From positions 1 to 16,823 of the forward strand of contig CAZOWL010000093.1 in the NCBI GenBank assembly GCA_964583605.1: DNA of 16,823 nucleotides. The letters are read 5' to 3'. The position numbers and the translations under genes are program-made. Shown piece after piece: positions 7,056 through 14,499 of the stretch. The notes under the pieces are model-generated. The model searched no databases. It worked only from the letters and a program-made list of their open reading frames with translations, and was not told where the DNA came from. Numbering within the stretch: the stretch's first letter is position 1; each line of letters begins with the position of its first letter. The stretch is from CAZOWL01 sp964583605. Lineage in GTDB: Bacteria > Pseudomonadota > Gammaproteobacteria > Chromatiales > Chromatiaceae.

Positions 7056-7423
7056 CTGGCGCGAGCCCAAAGCGCAGCGCGCTGAGGCGAAGACGGACGA
7101 TACGGCGAAATTCGCGCAGCACGTTCGCTCCCTCGCTGTCTGGGAGAGGGTTGGGGTGAGGGAACGATCAGGGCGAGGCGCCCTTCGATCATCTGGGGTG
7201 GCTCGCCTCGCCCCATGACCCTTAGGACCGTGGATCGCGCGCGGGCTGTGTGGGCCGTCGGCTGAGCGGACCCTAATCCCTGACGGGACCCAACTCACGA
7301 GGGCGTCTGGACAGCGCACCGCGGGGGGCTATTGCGGTAAGATGCCGACACCGCGAAGAGCATGACCGCTGGCGCCAGCAGCCGCCGTCACCCTTTACCT
7401 CGCTTGCGCGAGCCACCGTCATT
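7056..7423. other. Spacer between beta-barrel and chain-length genes (368 bp)
   Basis: Contains the second copy of the REP-like repeat (7141-7220). No gene and no convincing promoter were seen. The gap separates the first two genes from the last three, so the row may be more than one transcript. Confidence 0.55.
7141..7220. repeat. REP-like dispersed repeat, copy 2
   Basis: Same order of blocks as 61-139: 30 identical bases, GGGCGAGGCG, a variable centre of about 20 bases, then GGGGTGGCTCGCCTCGCCCC. GGGCGAGGCG (7171-7180) pairs with CGCCTCGCCC (7204-7213). The outer stem seen in copy 1 has decayed on the right side. It sits just after the beta-barrel gene and may end or stabilise its transcript (inference). 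Confidence 0.75.
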
Positions 7424-9193
7424 ATGGAAGAACAGGTCCTCACCCTCGAAGACTATACCGCGATCCTCAGGCGGCGTAAGTGGCAGATGATCGTGCCTGC
7501 AGTCCTGCTCGTCGTCGCGGCTGTGGTCGTCGCGGTCGCGATCCCGCCGACCTATCGCTCCACGGCCACCATCCTGATCGAGCAGCAGGAGATCCCGAGC
7601 GATCTGGTGCGATCGACCGTCACCAGCTATGCCGATCAACGGGTGCAAACCATCAGCCAGCGGGTGATGACGACCCAGAACCTCGGCAAGATCATCGACA
7701 GCTACAAGCTCTATCCGGACCTCATGCAACGCCTGGGCTTGGCCTCGGCCGTTCAACAGATGCGCGAAGACGTCAAGCTCGAGATGATCAGCGCCGAGGT
7801 CGTCGACCCCCGCAGCGGCCGCCCAACCGAGGCGACCATTGCCTTTTCGCTGTCCTACGAAGCCGAGTCACCGGCATTGGCACAGCGCGTCGCAAACGAT
7901 ATTGTCTCGCTGTTTCTCAATGAGAACCTAAGAGATCGCCAGGAGAGCGCCAAGGAGACCGCGGCCTTCCTTGAGAAGGAGGCAGAGAAGCTAGCCGGGA
8001 AGATCTCTTCGCTCGAGGCCAAGCTGGCCGCGTTCAAGGAGGAGTACGGCGATAGCCTCCCGGAGTTGAAATCGCTCAATTTGCAATTGATGCAGCGGAC
8101 CGAGGAGCGGCTGCGCGACAACGAGCAGACGATCCGCGCCCTCGAGGATCGCAAGATCCTGCTCGAGGCGCAGCTTGCCCAGATCGACCCATACAGCGAC
8201 TTCTATTCGGCCGACGGAAAGCGCGTGTTGGGTCCGACCGACAGACTCAAGGCACTTGAAGCCGAGTATGCCGCGGTGACTGCGCGCTACTCGACCAGCC
8301 ACCCCGATCGTATCCGCATGGAGCGCGAGATGGCCACCCTGCGCCACGCGGTCGGCGAGAGCGCTGACCTCGCCGCTGATCTCGAGCGCAGGCTGGACGA
8401 GCAAGAAGCCGAGATGGCGGCGTTGCGCGAGCGGTATGCCCCGGCGCACCCCGATGTCCAACGTCTTGCTCGCGCGATTGCCCGCACCGAGCAACAGCTC
8501 GGCGAGGTGCGCCGGGGCAGCGCCGCGAGCCCGCTCGAGGTCAAGGATGCCGACAACCCCGCTTACATTCAGCTCCAGGCCCAGCTACAGGCTGCCGACG
8601 CGGAATTGACTGCGGTGAAGGCCACCCGCGAAGAGATCCGTGCCAAGCTGACGGATTTCGAAAAGCGTCTGGCCGAGAGCCCCAAGATCGAGCGCGAGTA
8701 CCTGGGGCTGGCACGCGACTACGACAACACGACGGCCACCTATCGGGAGGCCAAGCAGCGGCTCATGGAGGCCGAGCTCGGTGAGGCGCTGGAGACCGAG
8801 CGCAAGGGCGAGCGATTCTCGCTGATCGAGCCGCCGCTACTGCCGGAGCAGCCAGCCAAGCCGAATCGTCTGGCGATCGCGTTTCTCGGAATCGTCCTCG
8901 GCTTCGGCGGCGGATTCGGCAATCTGGCCCTGCAAGAGGCAATGGATCAGGGGGTCCGCGGGGCACGGGGCGTGCAAGCCGTCATACGCATGGCTCCGCT
9001 CGCGACCATTCCGTACATTGACACAGACGCGGAGATCAGGCGCCGCACCCGGATGCGAGTGCTTGTTGTCGTCGGCGGCGTTGTGGGTATCTTACTTGCC
9101 GCCCTGCTGGTTCACATGTTCGTGAAGCCGCTCGATATCCTTTGGCTCAAGGTCCTGGACAGGGTCGGGCTGTTGAGCAGAGGTGCATCCTGA
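7424..9193 (+). CDS. Chain-length determinant (Wzz/GumC type, XrtA-linked)
   Basis: A 589-residue inner-membrane polysaccharide co-polymerase that sets polymer length and couples to the separate kinase downstream. The Wzz domain starts at LEDYTAILRRRKW (8-20). TM1 spans about 23-41, a long coiled-coil periplasmic part spans about 150-460, and a Pro-rich PPLLPEQPAKP precedes TM2 (about 483-502). Two related segments carry a Y-x3-HPD motif, at H293-D295 and H342-D344, each within EAE(Y/M)AA...RY and a following helix, which looks like an internal duplication. There is an extra hydrophobic segment (about 546-566) near the C-terminus; family members usually have two TMs and ~500 residues. There is no kinase domain. 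The ribosome site before ATG 7424 is weak. Next gene starts 212 bp on. Confidence 0.9.
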   Translation: MEEQVLTLEDYTAILRRRKWQMIVPAVLLVVAAVVVAVAIPPTYRSTATILIEQQEIPSDLVRSTVTSYADQRVQTISQRVMTTQNLGKIIDSYKLYPDLMQRLGLASAVQQMREDVKLEMISAEVVDPRSGRPTEATIAFSLSYEAESPALAQRVANDIVSLFLNENLRDRQESAKETAAFLEKEAEKLAGKISSLEAKLAAFKEEYGDSLPELKSLNLQLMQRTEERLRDNEQTIRALEDRKILLEAQLAQIDPYSDFYSADGKRVLGPTDRLKALEAEYAAVTARYSTSHPDRIRMEREMATLRHAVGESADLAADLERRLDEQEAEMAALRERYAPAHPDVQRLARAIARTEQQLGEVRRGSAASPLEVKDADNPAYIQLQAQLQAADAELTAVKATREEIRAKLTDFEKRLAESPKIEREYLGLARDYDNTTATYREAKQRLMEAELGEALETERKGERFSLIEPPLLPEQPAKPNRLAIAFLGIVLGFGGGFGNLALQEAMDQGVRGARGVQAVIRMAPLATIPYIDTDAEIRRRTRMRVLVVVGGVVGILLAALLVHMFVKPLDILWLKVLDRVGLLSRGAS

Positions 9194-9373
9194 GTCTGGC
9201 GGCGGTGCCCGGCAGCGCCGCGCGCTGCTGCCGATCCTCTAGGCATATCTCGGTTGGATCCGATGTCATCGAACCATGATGGCCGAGCCGCGCTCATGGG
9301 TGGCACAATGCTGCCAGATGGCTAATCATTCGGCCCCTGCCGAGGCCTAAGCGACGCGGCAACACGCGATACC

Positions 9374-9385
9374 TATGACGTCATA
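9374..9385. promoter_or_regulatory. 12-bp palindrome before the kinase gene
   Basis: TATGACGTCATA is a perfect palindrome 21 bases before the start codon, a possible regulator site. A 12-bp palindrome is expected a few times by chance in a window this long. Confidence 0.2.
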
Positions 9386-9405
9386 TCAGGAAGCACAGAC
9401 CCATC

Positions 9406-10242
9406 ATGGAGCGCATCAAGCAGGCATTGGAGCGCGCGCGCTTTGAGCGCGACGGAACAGTGGTGGCAGGGACCGCCAACAGGGCCGGCTCGCCGGCGAG
9501 CCGGGGGGCTCGGCACCCGGCCGCTGGGCCCAAAGCTGGTGTGCAGGTCGCCTACACGCACACGCGAACCCTTGAGCTGGACGCCGAGCGGCTTCGGGCC
9601 CGACGTGTCGTCGTTGGCAATAGCGCGATCGATGACGCCTATAAGGTCCTGCGCACCCAGACGTTGTTACGGCTCCGTACCAAGGGCTGGAACGCCATAG
9701 CCATCACCAGCCCCAGTCAGGGCGCTGGCAAGACAGTCACGGCCATCAATCTGGCGATTAGCTTGGCGCGGGAGGTCAATCAGACCGTCCTCCTCGCAGA
9801 TCTCGATCTGCAGCGCCCATCAGTGATCCGCTACTTCACTGACGAAGAACTACCCGGCGTGAGCGACTACCTGATCGATGAGCGCAATCTCGCCGAGATC
9901 CTGATCAACCCGAGCATCGATCGGCTGGTCATCCTGCCAGGACACAGCTCGTTCCCGAATTCTTCCGAAATGCTTTCCACGCCGCGCATGGTCCGCCTCG
10001 TCGAGGAGCTCAAGACGCGTTACCCGGACCGCATTGTCCTTTTCGATATGCCGGCGCTCCTCAGCGGAGATGACGTGATCGCCTTCTCGCCCTACCTGGA
10101 TGCCGTCATGCTGGTGGTCGAAGATGGCCGGACGACGAAAGATGACCTGCGTCGAGCTTGGGATCTGCTAGGGGCCGAGCGGATACTGGGCGTGGTTCTG
10201 AACAAGGCCGACGGGGTCACGTCGGCCTATGGTTATGCATAA
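9406..10242 (+). CDS. Tyrosine autokinase (BY-kinase), XrtA-associated type
   Basis: A 278-residue cytoplasmic kinase domain that works with the chain-length protein encoded upstream and controls polymer export by autophosphorylation. After a basic, low-complexity N-terminus (about 1-45) comes the BY-kinase core: Walker A SPSQGAGKT (102-110), Walker A' VLLADLDLQRP (128-138) with D132 and D134, and Walker B IVLFDMP (210-216) with D214. DDAYKVLRTQ before Walker A is the usual EAYRxLRT element. The C-terminal tail ends SAYGYA, with only two Tyr (275 and 277), whereas many BY-kinases carry a longer Tyr cluster. An AGGAAG element lies 12 bases before the ATG, slightly far. The split kinase/co-polymerase layout is usual for exosortase loci. 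Confidence 0.9.
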   Translation: MERIKQALERARFERDGTVVAGTANRAGSPASRGARHPAAGPKAGVQVAYTHTRTLELDAERLRARRVVVGNSAIDDAYKVLRTQTLLRLRTKGWNAIAITSPSQGAGKTVTAINLAISLAREVNQTVLLADLDLQRPSVIRYFTDEELPGVSDYLIDERNLAEILINPSIDRLVILPGHSSFPNSSEMLSTPRMVRLVEELKTRYPDRIVLFDMPALLSGDDVIAFSPYLDAVMLVVEDGRTTKDDLRRAWDLLGAERILGVVLNKADGVTSAYGYA

Positions 10243-10357
10243 GGCTGAAGCCGACGGGAGGCTGGGACCGCCATGGAGAAGGCATCCGGCCTCTGGGCGG
10301 GGCGCCGCGATAGCTTGACGTGGCGAAGTCCTGGTTGGATGCCGTCACGGCCCACCT

Positions 10358-10381
10358 AGTCAAACGAATAACGAGTTGACT
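10358..10381. promoter_or_regulatory. Short inverted repeat before the ATPase gene
   Basis: AGTCAA (10358-10363) and TTGACT (10376-10381) flank 12 bases, 43 bases before the ATPase start. It could be an operator or chance. Confidence 0.2.
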
Positions 10382-10423
10382 TTGCCGAGCAGGCTGAGGG
10401 ACTTCCGCTGCTGAGCGAGAGCC

Positions 10424-11344
10424 ATGTACGAGACCTTTTACGGATTCAAGGAAAAGCCCTTCTCGCTGCTGCCCGATCCAGGCTTCCTCTACCTGGGCCG
10501 GCAGCACAGTGCGGCCTATTCGCTGTTGGAGTACGCCGTCCTCAGCCACGCCGGGGTTGCCGTGATCACCGGCGATGTCGGGTGCGGCAAGACCACGTTG
10601 ATTCGCCACCTGCTCAATCAGGTTGACGAACGCGTTACCGTTGGACTCATCACCAACACCGCCAACGCGCGGGATAATCTGCTCAGGTGGGTCCTCCTCG
10701 CATTTCGCCAGGATTACAAAGGTAAGGGACAGGTCGAGCTGCACGAGGCGCTCGAGGAGTTCCTGATCGCTGAGTATGGGCGGGGCCGGCGGACCGTGCT
10801 CATCGTCGATGAGGCGCAGAATCTCCCTGTCGACACGCTCGAGGAGCTTCGCTTGCTCTCCAACATCAACGCGGACAAGGACCAAGTGCTACAGCTGGTC
10901 TTGGCCGGCCAACCCGAATTGAGGGTCAAGCTTGAATTGCCCGAGCTGCAGCAGTTCGCGCAGCGCGTGGTCGTCAACTACCACTTGAGGGCGCTGAGCG
11001 ATGCAGAGACGCCCAGCTACATCCAACACCGTCTCCTACAGGCGGCTGGCGACCCGGATCTTTTTACCGATGCGGCGGTCGCGCGAATACAAGCAGAGAC
11101 TGGCGGGGTCCCGCGATTGATCAATGCCCTGTGCGACATGGCGCTCGTGTACGGCTATGCCGAGAGCGCGCGCAGGATCGACGAGCCTCTCGTCCATGCC
11201 GTCATAGACGACCGCGCAAGCGGGCTCGGCCGGAGCCGCGGCGGCAAGGATTCGCCGAGAATCTCTGCTGACAAAGACCCTGCGATTGTGATTCTTGATC
11301 GGGGCATGGCCCGCGAGCTGTTCGGCCAGCTAAAGAACAAGTAG
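10424..11344 (+). CDS. AAA ATPase, XrtA/PEP-CTERM-associated (ExeA/GspA-like)
   Basis: A 306-residue ATPase of the kind found beside the kinase in exosortase exopolysaccharide loci (TIGR03015). It opens with MYETFYGFKEKPFSLLPDP, the hallmark N-terminus of ExeA/GspA-like ATPases. Walker A is GDVGCGKTT (50-58) and Walker B is TVLIVDEAQNL (124-134) with D129/E130. A sensor-like LVLAGQPEL and an arginine-containing helix (QFAQRVVVNYHLRAL) follow, then the lid domain with GGVPRLINALCD. The C-terminal ~40 residues are charged and unconserved. There is no peptidoglycan-binding domain or TM, so it is presumably cytoplasmic. Its substrate in this pathway is not known. It ends 149 bp before the convergent beta-CASP gene, closing the exopolysaccharide row. 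Confidence 0.9.
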   Translation: MYETFYGFKEKPFSLLPDPGFLYLGRQHSAAYSLLEYAVLSHAGVAVITGDVGCGKTTLIRHLLNQVDERVTVGLITNTANARDNLLRWVLLAFRQDYKGKGQVELHEALEEFLIAEYGRGRRTVLIVDEAQNLPVDTLEELRLLSNINADKDQVLQLVLAGQPELRVKLELPELQQFAQRVVVNYHLRALSDAETPSYIQHRLLQAAGDPDLFTDAAVARIQAETGGVPRLINALCDMALVYGYAESARRIDEPLVHAVIDDRASGLGRSRGGKDSPRISADKDPAIVILDRGMARELFGQLKNK

Positions 11345-11493
11345 CCGACCGCGCATGGCTCAATGCGTAGTCGACCGCTCCGATAGCACCAGCCGGCGAC
11401 AACGCGCGTGATCAGGCGCTTTCGCCACGCTTGGCGCTGCGAGAGCTTGCGCTCCGATAGCTGCCGATCGAAACCCGAGGTGTGGGGGCGCTG

Positions 11494-12894
11494 TCATCCG
11501 ATGACGACCTCGGTCTGGGGTTGTCGCTCGCGTAGCGCCTGCCGGAGCGCCTGCTTGGCCCTCATCTCGCCATGAACCAGGACGATTCGGCGCGGCCGGA
11601 TGCGCATCCCGGTCACGAAGCGGATCAGGTCCTTCTGATCGGCATGAGCGGAGTATCCGTATAGTGTATGCACGTGAGCGCGGATGTCGATCCTCTGGCC
11701 GTCGAGATCGACATATCCCCCACGCGGCCCATAACGCTGGATCGCTCGACCTAGTGTGCCGGTCGCCTGATAGCCGACGAAGAGCACATCGTGGCGCGGG
11801 TCGCCGAGCATCGCCTTGAGATAATTGACGATGCGCCCGCCGGCGCACATGCCGCTGGCCGCGATCACGATCGCGGGGCGCGCTGTTCGGGTCAGATACT
11901 CGACCGTGCGCAGATGGGCGGCATGATCGCCGACGGTGAGAAGCTGCTCGAAGTCCAAGGGATGCCGCCCGTCGCTGAGTCGGCGCCGAGCCTCACGGTC
12001 CCAATGAGCGCGCAGCCGCGCATAACCGGCGGTGAAATTCGCCGCCAACGGCGAGTCCAGGACAATCTCCACATCCTCCCAGCTACGCCCCGCCACCAGA
12101 TGCCGCTGACGATGGCGGTGGATGATGCCCTCCAGCTCGCAGAGCAGCTCCTGAGTCCGCCCGATGCTGAAGGCGGGAATGAGGAGCGTGCCGCCGTTGC
12201 TGAAGGCATGCTCGACAATGGCGCGCAGGCGCTCGCGACGATCCCGTCGACCCTCATGCCGTCGGTCGCCATAGGTGCTTTCGAGCACTAATAGATCCGC
12301 GCGATATGGCGATTTGGGCGCAGGCAGCAGAGGCGTGTAGGGGGCGCCCAGATCACCCGAGAAGACGACTCGGGTGGTCGTCTTACCTTGGCGCAGGTCG
12401 CACTCGGCGTAGGCTGAGCCGAGGATGTGACCCGCTGGCTTGAGACGGAGACGCAAGCCAGGATCGCCGTCGACCACCGTTCGCCATTGACCGTAAGGGA
12501 GCGCGATAGTCCTGGCGCGGATGAGCTGGAGCACCCGAGAGATGAGGCGCGCATCGCGGGTGAAGCCCACCTTGAGAGCGTCCTCGATCACGAGCGGGAG
12601 GAGCTCGGCTGATGCCTCACTGCAATAGATCGGCCCCTTGAAGCCCGCTGCCAGCAGATGAGGCAAGCGTCCGATATGGTCGATGTGCACATGAGTCACG
12701 ATCAGCCCCAATACGGGCTCGACGGCAAAATCGATCGCAAGGTGCTCCGGCCCCGCACCGTCGGCAGAAGACTCGTCGCCTTGAAATAGACCGCAGTCGA
12801 TGAGGACCGAACGCCCGTTTCCAAGCGCCAGCTCATGGCAGGAACCGGTCACGCCGTCCACCGCACCGTGATGACGGACGACTGGCTGATTCAT
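11494..12894 (-). CDS. Beta-CASP metallo-beta-lactamase-fold hydrolase (probable ribonuclease)
   Basis: A 466-residue protein of the CPSF73/YSH1-like group, predicted to cleave RNA with two zinc ions. HVHIDH is at 68-73. The third metal region lies in PAGHILGSA, the bridging Asp in VFSGDLG, and the beta-CASP insertion (DSPLA, then ASGMCAGGRI) is followed by the late GYSAHADQ and VHGEMRAK motifs with the last His ligands. All core motifs are present. The start at 12894 is chosen because AAGGAG lies 7 bases upstream on that strand (12902-12907) and the family N-terminus begins there. The frame is open further upstream, but that part is not family-like. It reads towards the exopolysaccharide genes and away from the coiled-coil gene. 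A role in RNA turnover is inferred; nothing ties it to polysaccharide. Confidence 0.93.
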   Translation of the reverse strand: MNQPVVRHHGAVDGVTGSCHELALGNGRSVLIDCGLFQGDESSADGAGPEHLAIDFAVEPVLGLIVTHVHIDHIGRLPHLLAAGFKGPIYCSEASAELLPLVIEDALKVGFTRDARLISRVLQLIRARTIALPYGQWRTVVDGDPGLRLRLKPAGHILGSAYAECDLRQGKTTTRVVFSGDLGAPYTPLLPAPKSPYRADLLVLESTYGDRRHEGRRDRRERLRAIVEHAFSNGGTLLIPAFSIGRTQELLCELEGIIHRHRQRHLVAGRSWEDVEIVLDSPLAANFTAGYARLRAHWDREARRRLSDGRHPLDFEQLLTVGDHAAHLRTVEYLTRTARPAIVIAASGMCAGGRIVNYLKAMLGDPRHDVLFVGYQATGTLGRAIQRYGPRGGYVDLDGQRIDIRAHVHTLYGYSAHADQKDLIRFVTGMRIRPRRIVLVHGEMRAKQALRQALRERQPQTEVVIG

Positions 12895-13023
12895 CGCGAG
12901 ACTCCTTACATATGAGAGCTGGCCCCACCCCCGGCATGGCCCCAACCCCATCGCTACATCGGTTATCCTGCCCAAGCCGGGCTGGACGCGATGCTGGACG
13001 CGAGGTGGAAGGTTTTGATCTGC

Positions 13024-13029
13024 TACAAT
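13024..13029 (+). promoter_or_regulatory. Candidate -10 box for the coiled-coil gene
   Basis: TACAAT preceded by TGC (extended -10-like). No clear -35. It would start transcription about 26 bases before the start codon. Confidence 0.35.
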
Positions 13030-13035
13030 ACGACC

Positions 13036-13057
13036 CTGCTCTGTAATGGCAGAGTAG
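13036..13057 (+). promoter_or_regulatory. Leader hairpin against the start codon
   Basis: CTGCTCTG (13036-13043) pairs with CAGAGTAG (13050-13057), one G-T pair, loop TAATGG. It ends four bases before the ATG at 13062 and covers the place where a ribosome site should be. No Shine-Dalgarno sequence is visible outside it. Confidence 0.4.
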
Positions 13058-13061
13058 CGCC

Positions 13062-13532
13062 ATGAGTTCAAGTGTCGCCCTTTACGAAGCCCTGACCAAT
13101 GCCCCTGACGAGCGAGCGCGTGCACGCGTCATCGCCGAGGCGTTCGAACGCTTGGAAGAGCGCTATCCGCATCTTCCGGAATTGGCCACCCAGGGCCATG
13201 TGCGTGAGAGCGAGCTGCGCCTGCAGAAGGAGATCGAGCAGATCCGTGCCGCGCTCAAGCATGACATCGAGCAGGTTCGCGCCGAGCTCAAGCATGAGAT
13301 CGAGCAGGTTCGCGCCGATCTCAAGCATGACATCGAGCAGATCCGCGCCGAGCTCAAACATGACATCGAGCAGGTCCGCGCCGGGTTGCGCGAGAGCGAG
13401 CTGCGTCTACTCAAGGAAATCGAGCAGGTGCGCGGGGAGGTGGCGCGCGCCAAGGCCGATCTTCTCAAGTGGATCGTGCCGCTGATGTTCGCCCAGGTTG
13501 CCGCGATCGCCGCCCTGGTGAAACTGCTCTGA
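13062..13532 (+). CDS. Small coiled-coil protein with 11-residue repeats and C-terminal membrane anchor
   Basis: A 156-residue protein resembling DUF1640/CCDC90-type coiled-coil proteins; function unknown. Residues 1-45 are helical (ALYEALTNAPDERARARVIAE type). From about 52 to 140 it is one long coiled coil built of 11-residue units of the form LKHDIEQVRAE, four nearly perfect (64-107) plus a degenerate one before. A larger repeat, RESELRLxKEIEQ(I/V)R, brackets the array on both sides. The C-terminus (about 138-156: WIVPLMFAQVAAIAALVKLL) is a membrane segment, so the coil should project from a membrane. The start was chosen as the first ATG of the conserved-looking frame. It is divergent from the beta-CASP gene with 167 bp between. 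Confidence 0.8.
   Translation: MSSSVALYEALTNAPDERARARVIAEAFERLEERYPHLPELATQGHVRESELRLQKEIEQIRAALKHDIEQVRAELKHEIEQVRADLKHDIEQIRAELKHDIEQVRAGLRESELRLLKEIEQVRGEVARAKADLLKWIVPLMFAQVAAIAALVKLL
13221..13385 (+). repeat. 33-bp tandem repeats, five units
   Basis: Four close units at 13254-13286, 13287-13319, 13320-13352 and 13353-13385, plus a diverged one at 13221-13253. Each encodes one 11-residue coiled-coil unit. The low divergence of the four suggests recent expansion by slippage or unequal crossing-over. Confidence 0.9.
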
Positions 13533-13563
13533 GCCGCCAGCTAGGCGTTTCGCCCAGGGGTAG

Positions 13564-13591
13564 GGCAGTGGATCGAACCGGCGCCACTGCC
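13564..13591. other. Hairpin after the coiled-coil gene
   Basis: GGCAGTGG (13564-13571) and CCACTGCC (13584-13591) pair perfectly. GCCCA on the left (about 13551) and TGGGC on the right extend it imperfectly. It has no T-run, so it is a weak terminator candidate for the gene ending at 13532. Confidence 0.4.
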
Positions 13592-13852
13592 TGGGCAACT
13601 GGCCTCCAGCCCGTATGGCGTTCCGATGCCGAGAGTCCCGCGGGCGGCTGTTCGTTGGCCAGAAGGAAGGCAACCGTTGGCCTCGGGCCGGCTAGAATGT
13701 TGCTTTTCGAGCCCTGACCCCACTCGGCGCCGGAGCCGCCGTTTGGACGCAATTCCATCAGCGAGGCGGCTCGCGCAGTCAGACGTGGCTTTGCAAGACC
13801 TGCGAGACCCCGGCACCAGACTGGACCCCGCCACCTCATAAAGACTCGTTCA

Positions 13853-14023
13853 ATGTTACGCGCACAAGCGATTCAATCGGCAGTCGATCGTCTTACTGGT
13901 GCAGCGCACTCGCCGCTCAAGGTTATTCTGTTTGGATCCTATGCGCGAGGCGATGCCAAAGAGGATGCCGCCGCTGTCCTCACGACCCTCCACGGGTGCA
14001 GGCAGCGAGATCGCCGCCGGTGA
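13853..14023 (+). pseudogene. Truncated MNT-type nucleotidyltransferase
   Basis: A 56-codon frame whose first ~39 residues match the start of minimal nucleotidyltransferases: a leading helix, then VILFGSYARGDAKED. The GSYARGD motif is the nucleotide-binding GSxARG signature. In intact members it is followed by DxD (SDxDLxV), which carries the catalytic metal ligands. Here the sequence changes after KEDA to unrelated residues and stops, so the enzyme is dead. Intact MNT proteins are often antitoxins paired with HEPN toxins, but no HEPN partner is visible beside it. Confidence 0.75.
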
Positions 14024-14259
14024 GAGATGAGCGTTTCGAGCGGTTTCGCGGGCTGACCGCGAAGGAGATCTGGGCGATGCTGAACCTGGTGACCCCAATT
14101 CAAGAAACGAAGGCGTACCAATCAATCTTTGCCGAGGGCAAGGCCGAAGGGAAAACCGAGGGAAAGGCCGGGGGTCTCAAACTTGGCTTGTCATCTTTGC
14201 CCCGGCAGTCAAACCGGCTATCGCGCCCCAGTGGACCGGAAGGGAGACAGCGAACGTGA
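13996..14259 (+). pseudogene. C-terminal remnant of a DUF2887/Rpn-like nuclease-family gene
   Basis: The 87-codon frame contains RGLTAKEIWAMLNL, then a QETKAYQSIF segment and a Lys/Gly/Glu-rich run (EGKAEGKTEGKAGG). This arrangement is typical of the C-terminal part of DUF2887 and Rpn/PD-(D/E)XK transposase-like proteins, where a short helical motif precedes a repetitive EGxxEG tail. The nuclease domain that should lie upstream is missing, and the first residues overlap the MNT remnant in another frame. The tail after 14187 does not look native. Confidence 0.6.
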
Positions 14260-14332
14260 TGAGTCACAACTCGAGACCCTTTGCCCGCCACCGCGAGCGC
14301 GCCTGCAACGGATGCAGTCACGCAGGATCCCG

Positions 14333-14359
14333 ATGTCCGTGATGCCCGTGATGCCCGTG
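14333..14359. repeat. Three 9-bp tandem repeats
   Basis: ATGTCCGTG then two copies of ATGCCCGTG, immediately upstream of the gmd promoter candidate. Confidence 0.7.
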
Positions 14360-14382
14360 ACAAAACCGAGACCCGTTGTAGC

Positions 14383-14410
14383 TTGTCTAGACCCCGAACT
14401 GCTCTATAAG
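14383..14410 (+). promoter_or_regulatory. Candidate sigma-70 promoter for gmd-fcl
   Basis: TTGTCT (14383-14388, 4/6), 16-bp spacer, TATAAG (14405-14410, 5/6). It is in a locally AT-richer patch and would give a leader of about 83 bases before the gmd start. Confidence 0.45.
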
Positions 14411-14499
14411 AGGCGTGTGGGTGGATTCAGCGTTACATGTGAGACCTGCCTCTTTAGACTTCGAAAGCGCCCCAAGCAGAGCCCCAGGAAAGCCCCCAA

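Larger units (their letters stand above)
13533..14499. other. Gene graveyard between coiled-coil gene and gmd
   Basis: Almost 1 kb without an intact gene. It holds a hairpin (13564-13591), a truncated MNT nucleotidyltransferase (13853-14023), a DUF2887/Rpn-like 3' remnant (13996-14259), three 9-bp tandem repeats (14333-14359) and the gmd promoter candidate. Nothing was recognised in 13600-13850. Confidence 0.65.

Noticed and set aside
12895..13125. 77-codon upstream extension of the beta-CASP frame
   Set aside because: The family N-terminus and a good ribosome site are at 12894, and the extension would overlap the divergent coiled-coil gene.
13221..13385. CRISPR-like array
   Set aside because: The 33-bp units are directly adjacent without spacers and keep a coding frame; they are coiled-coil repeats.
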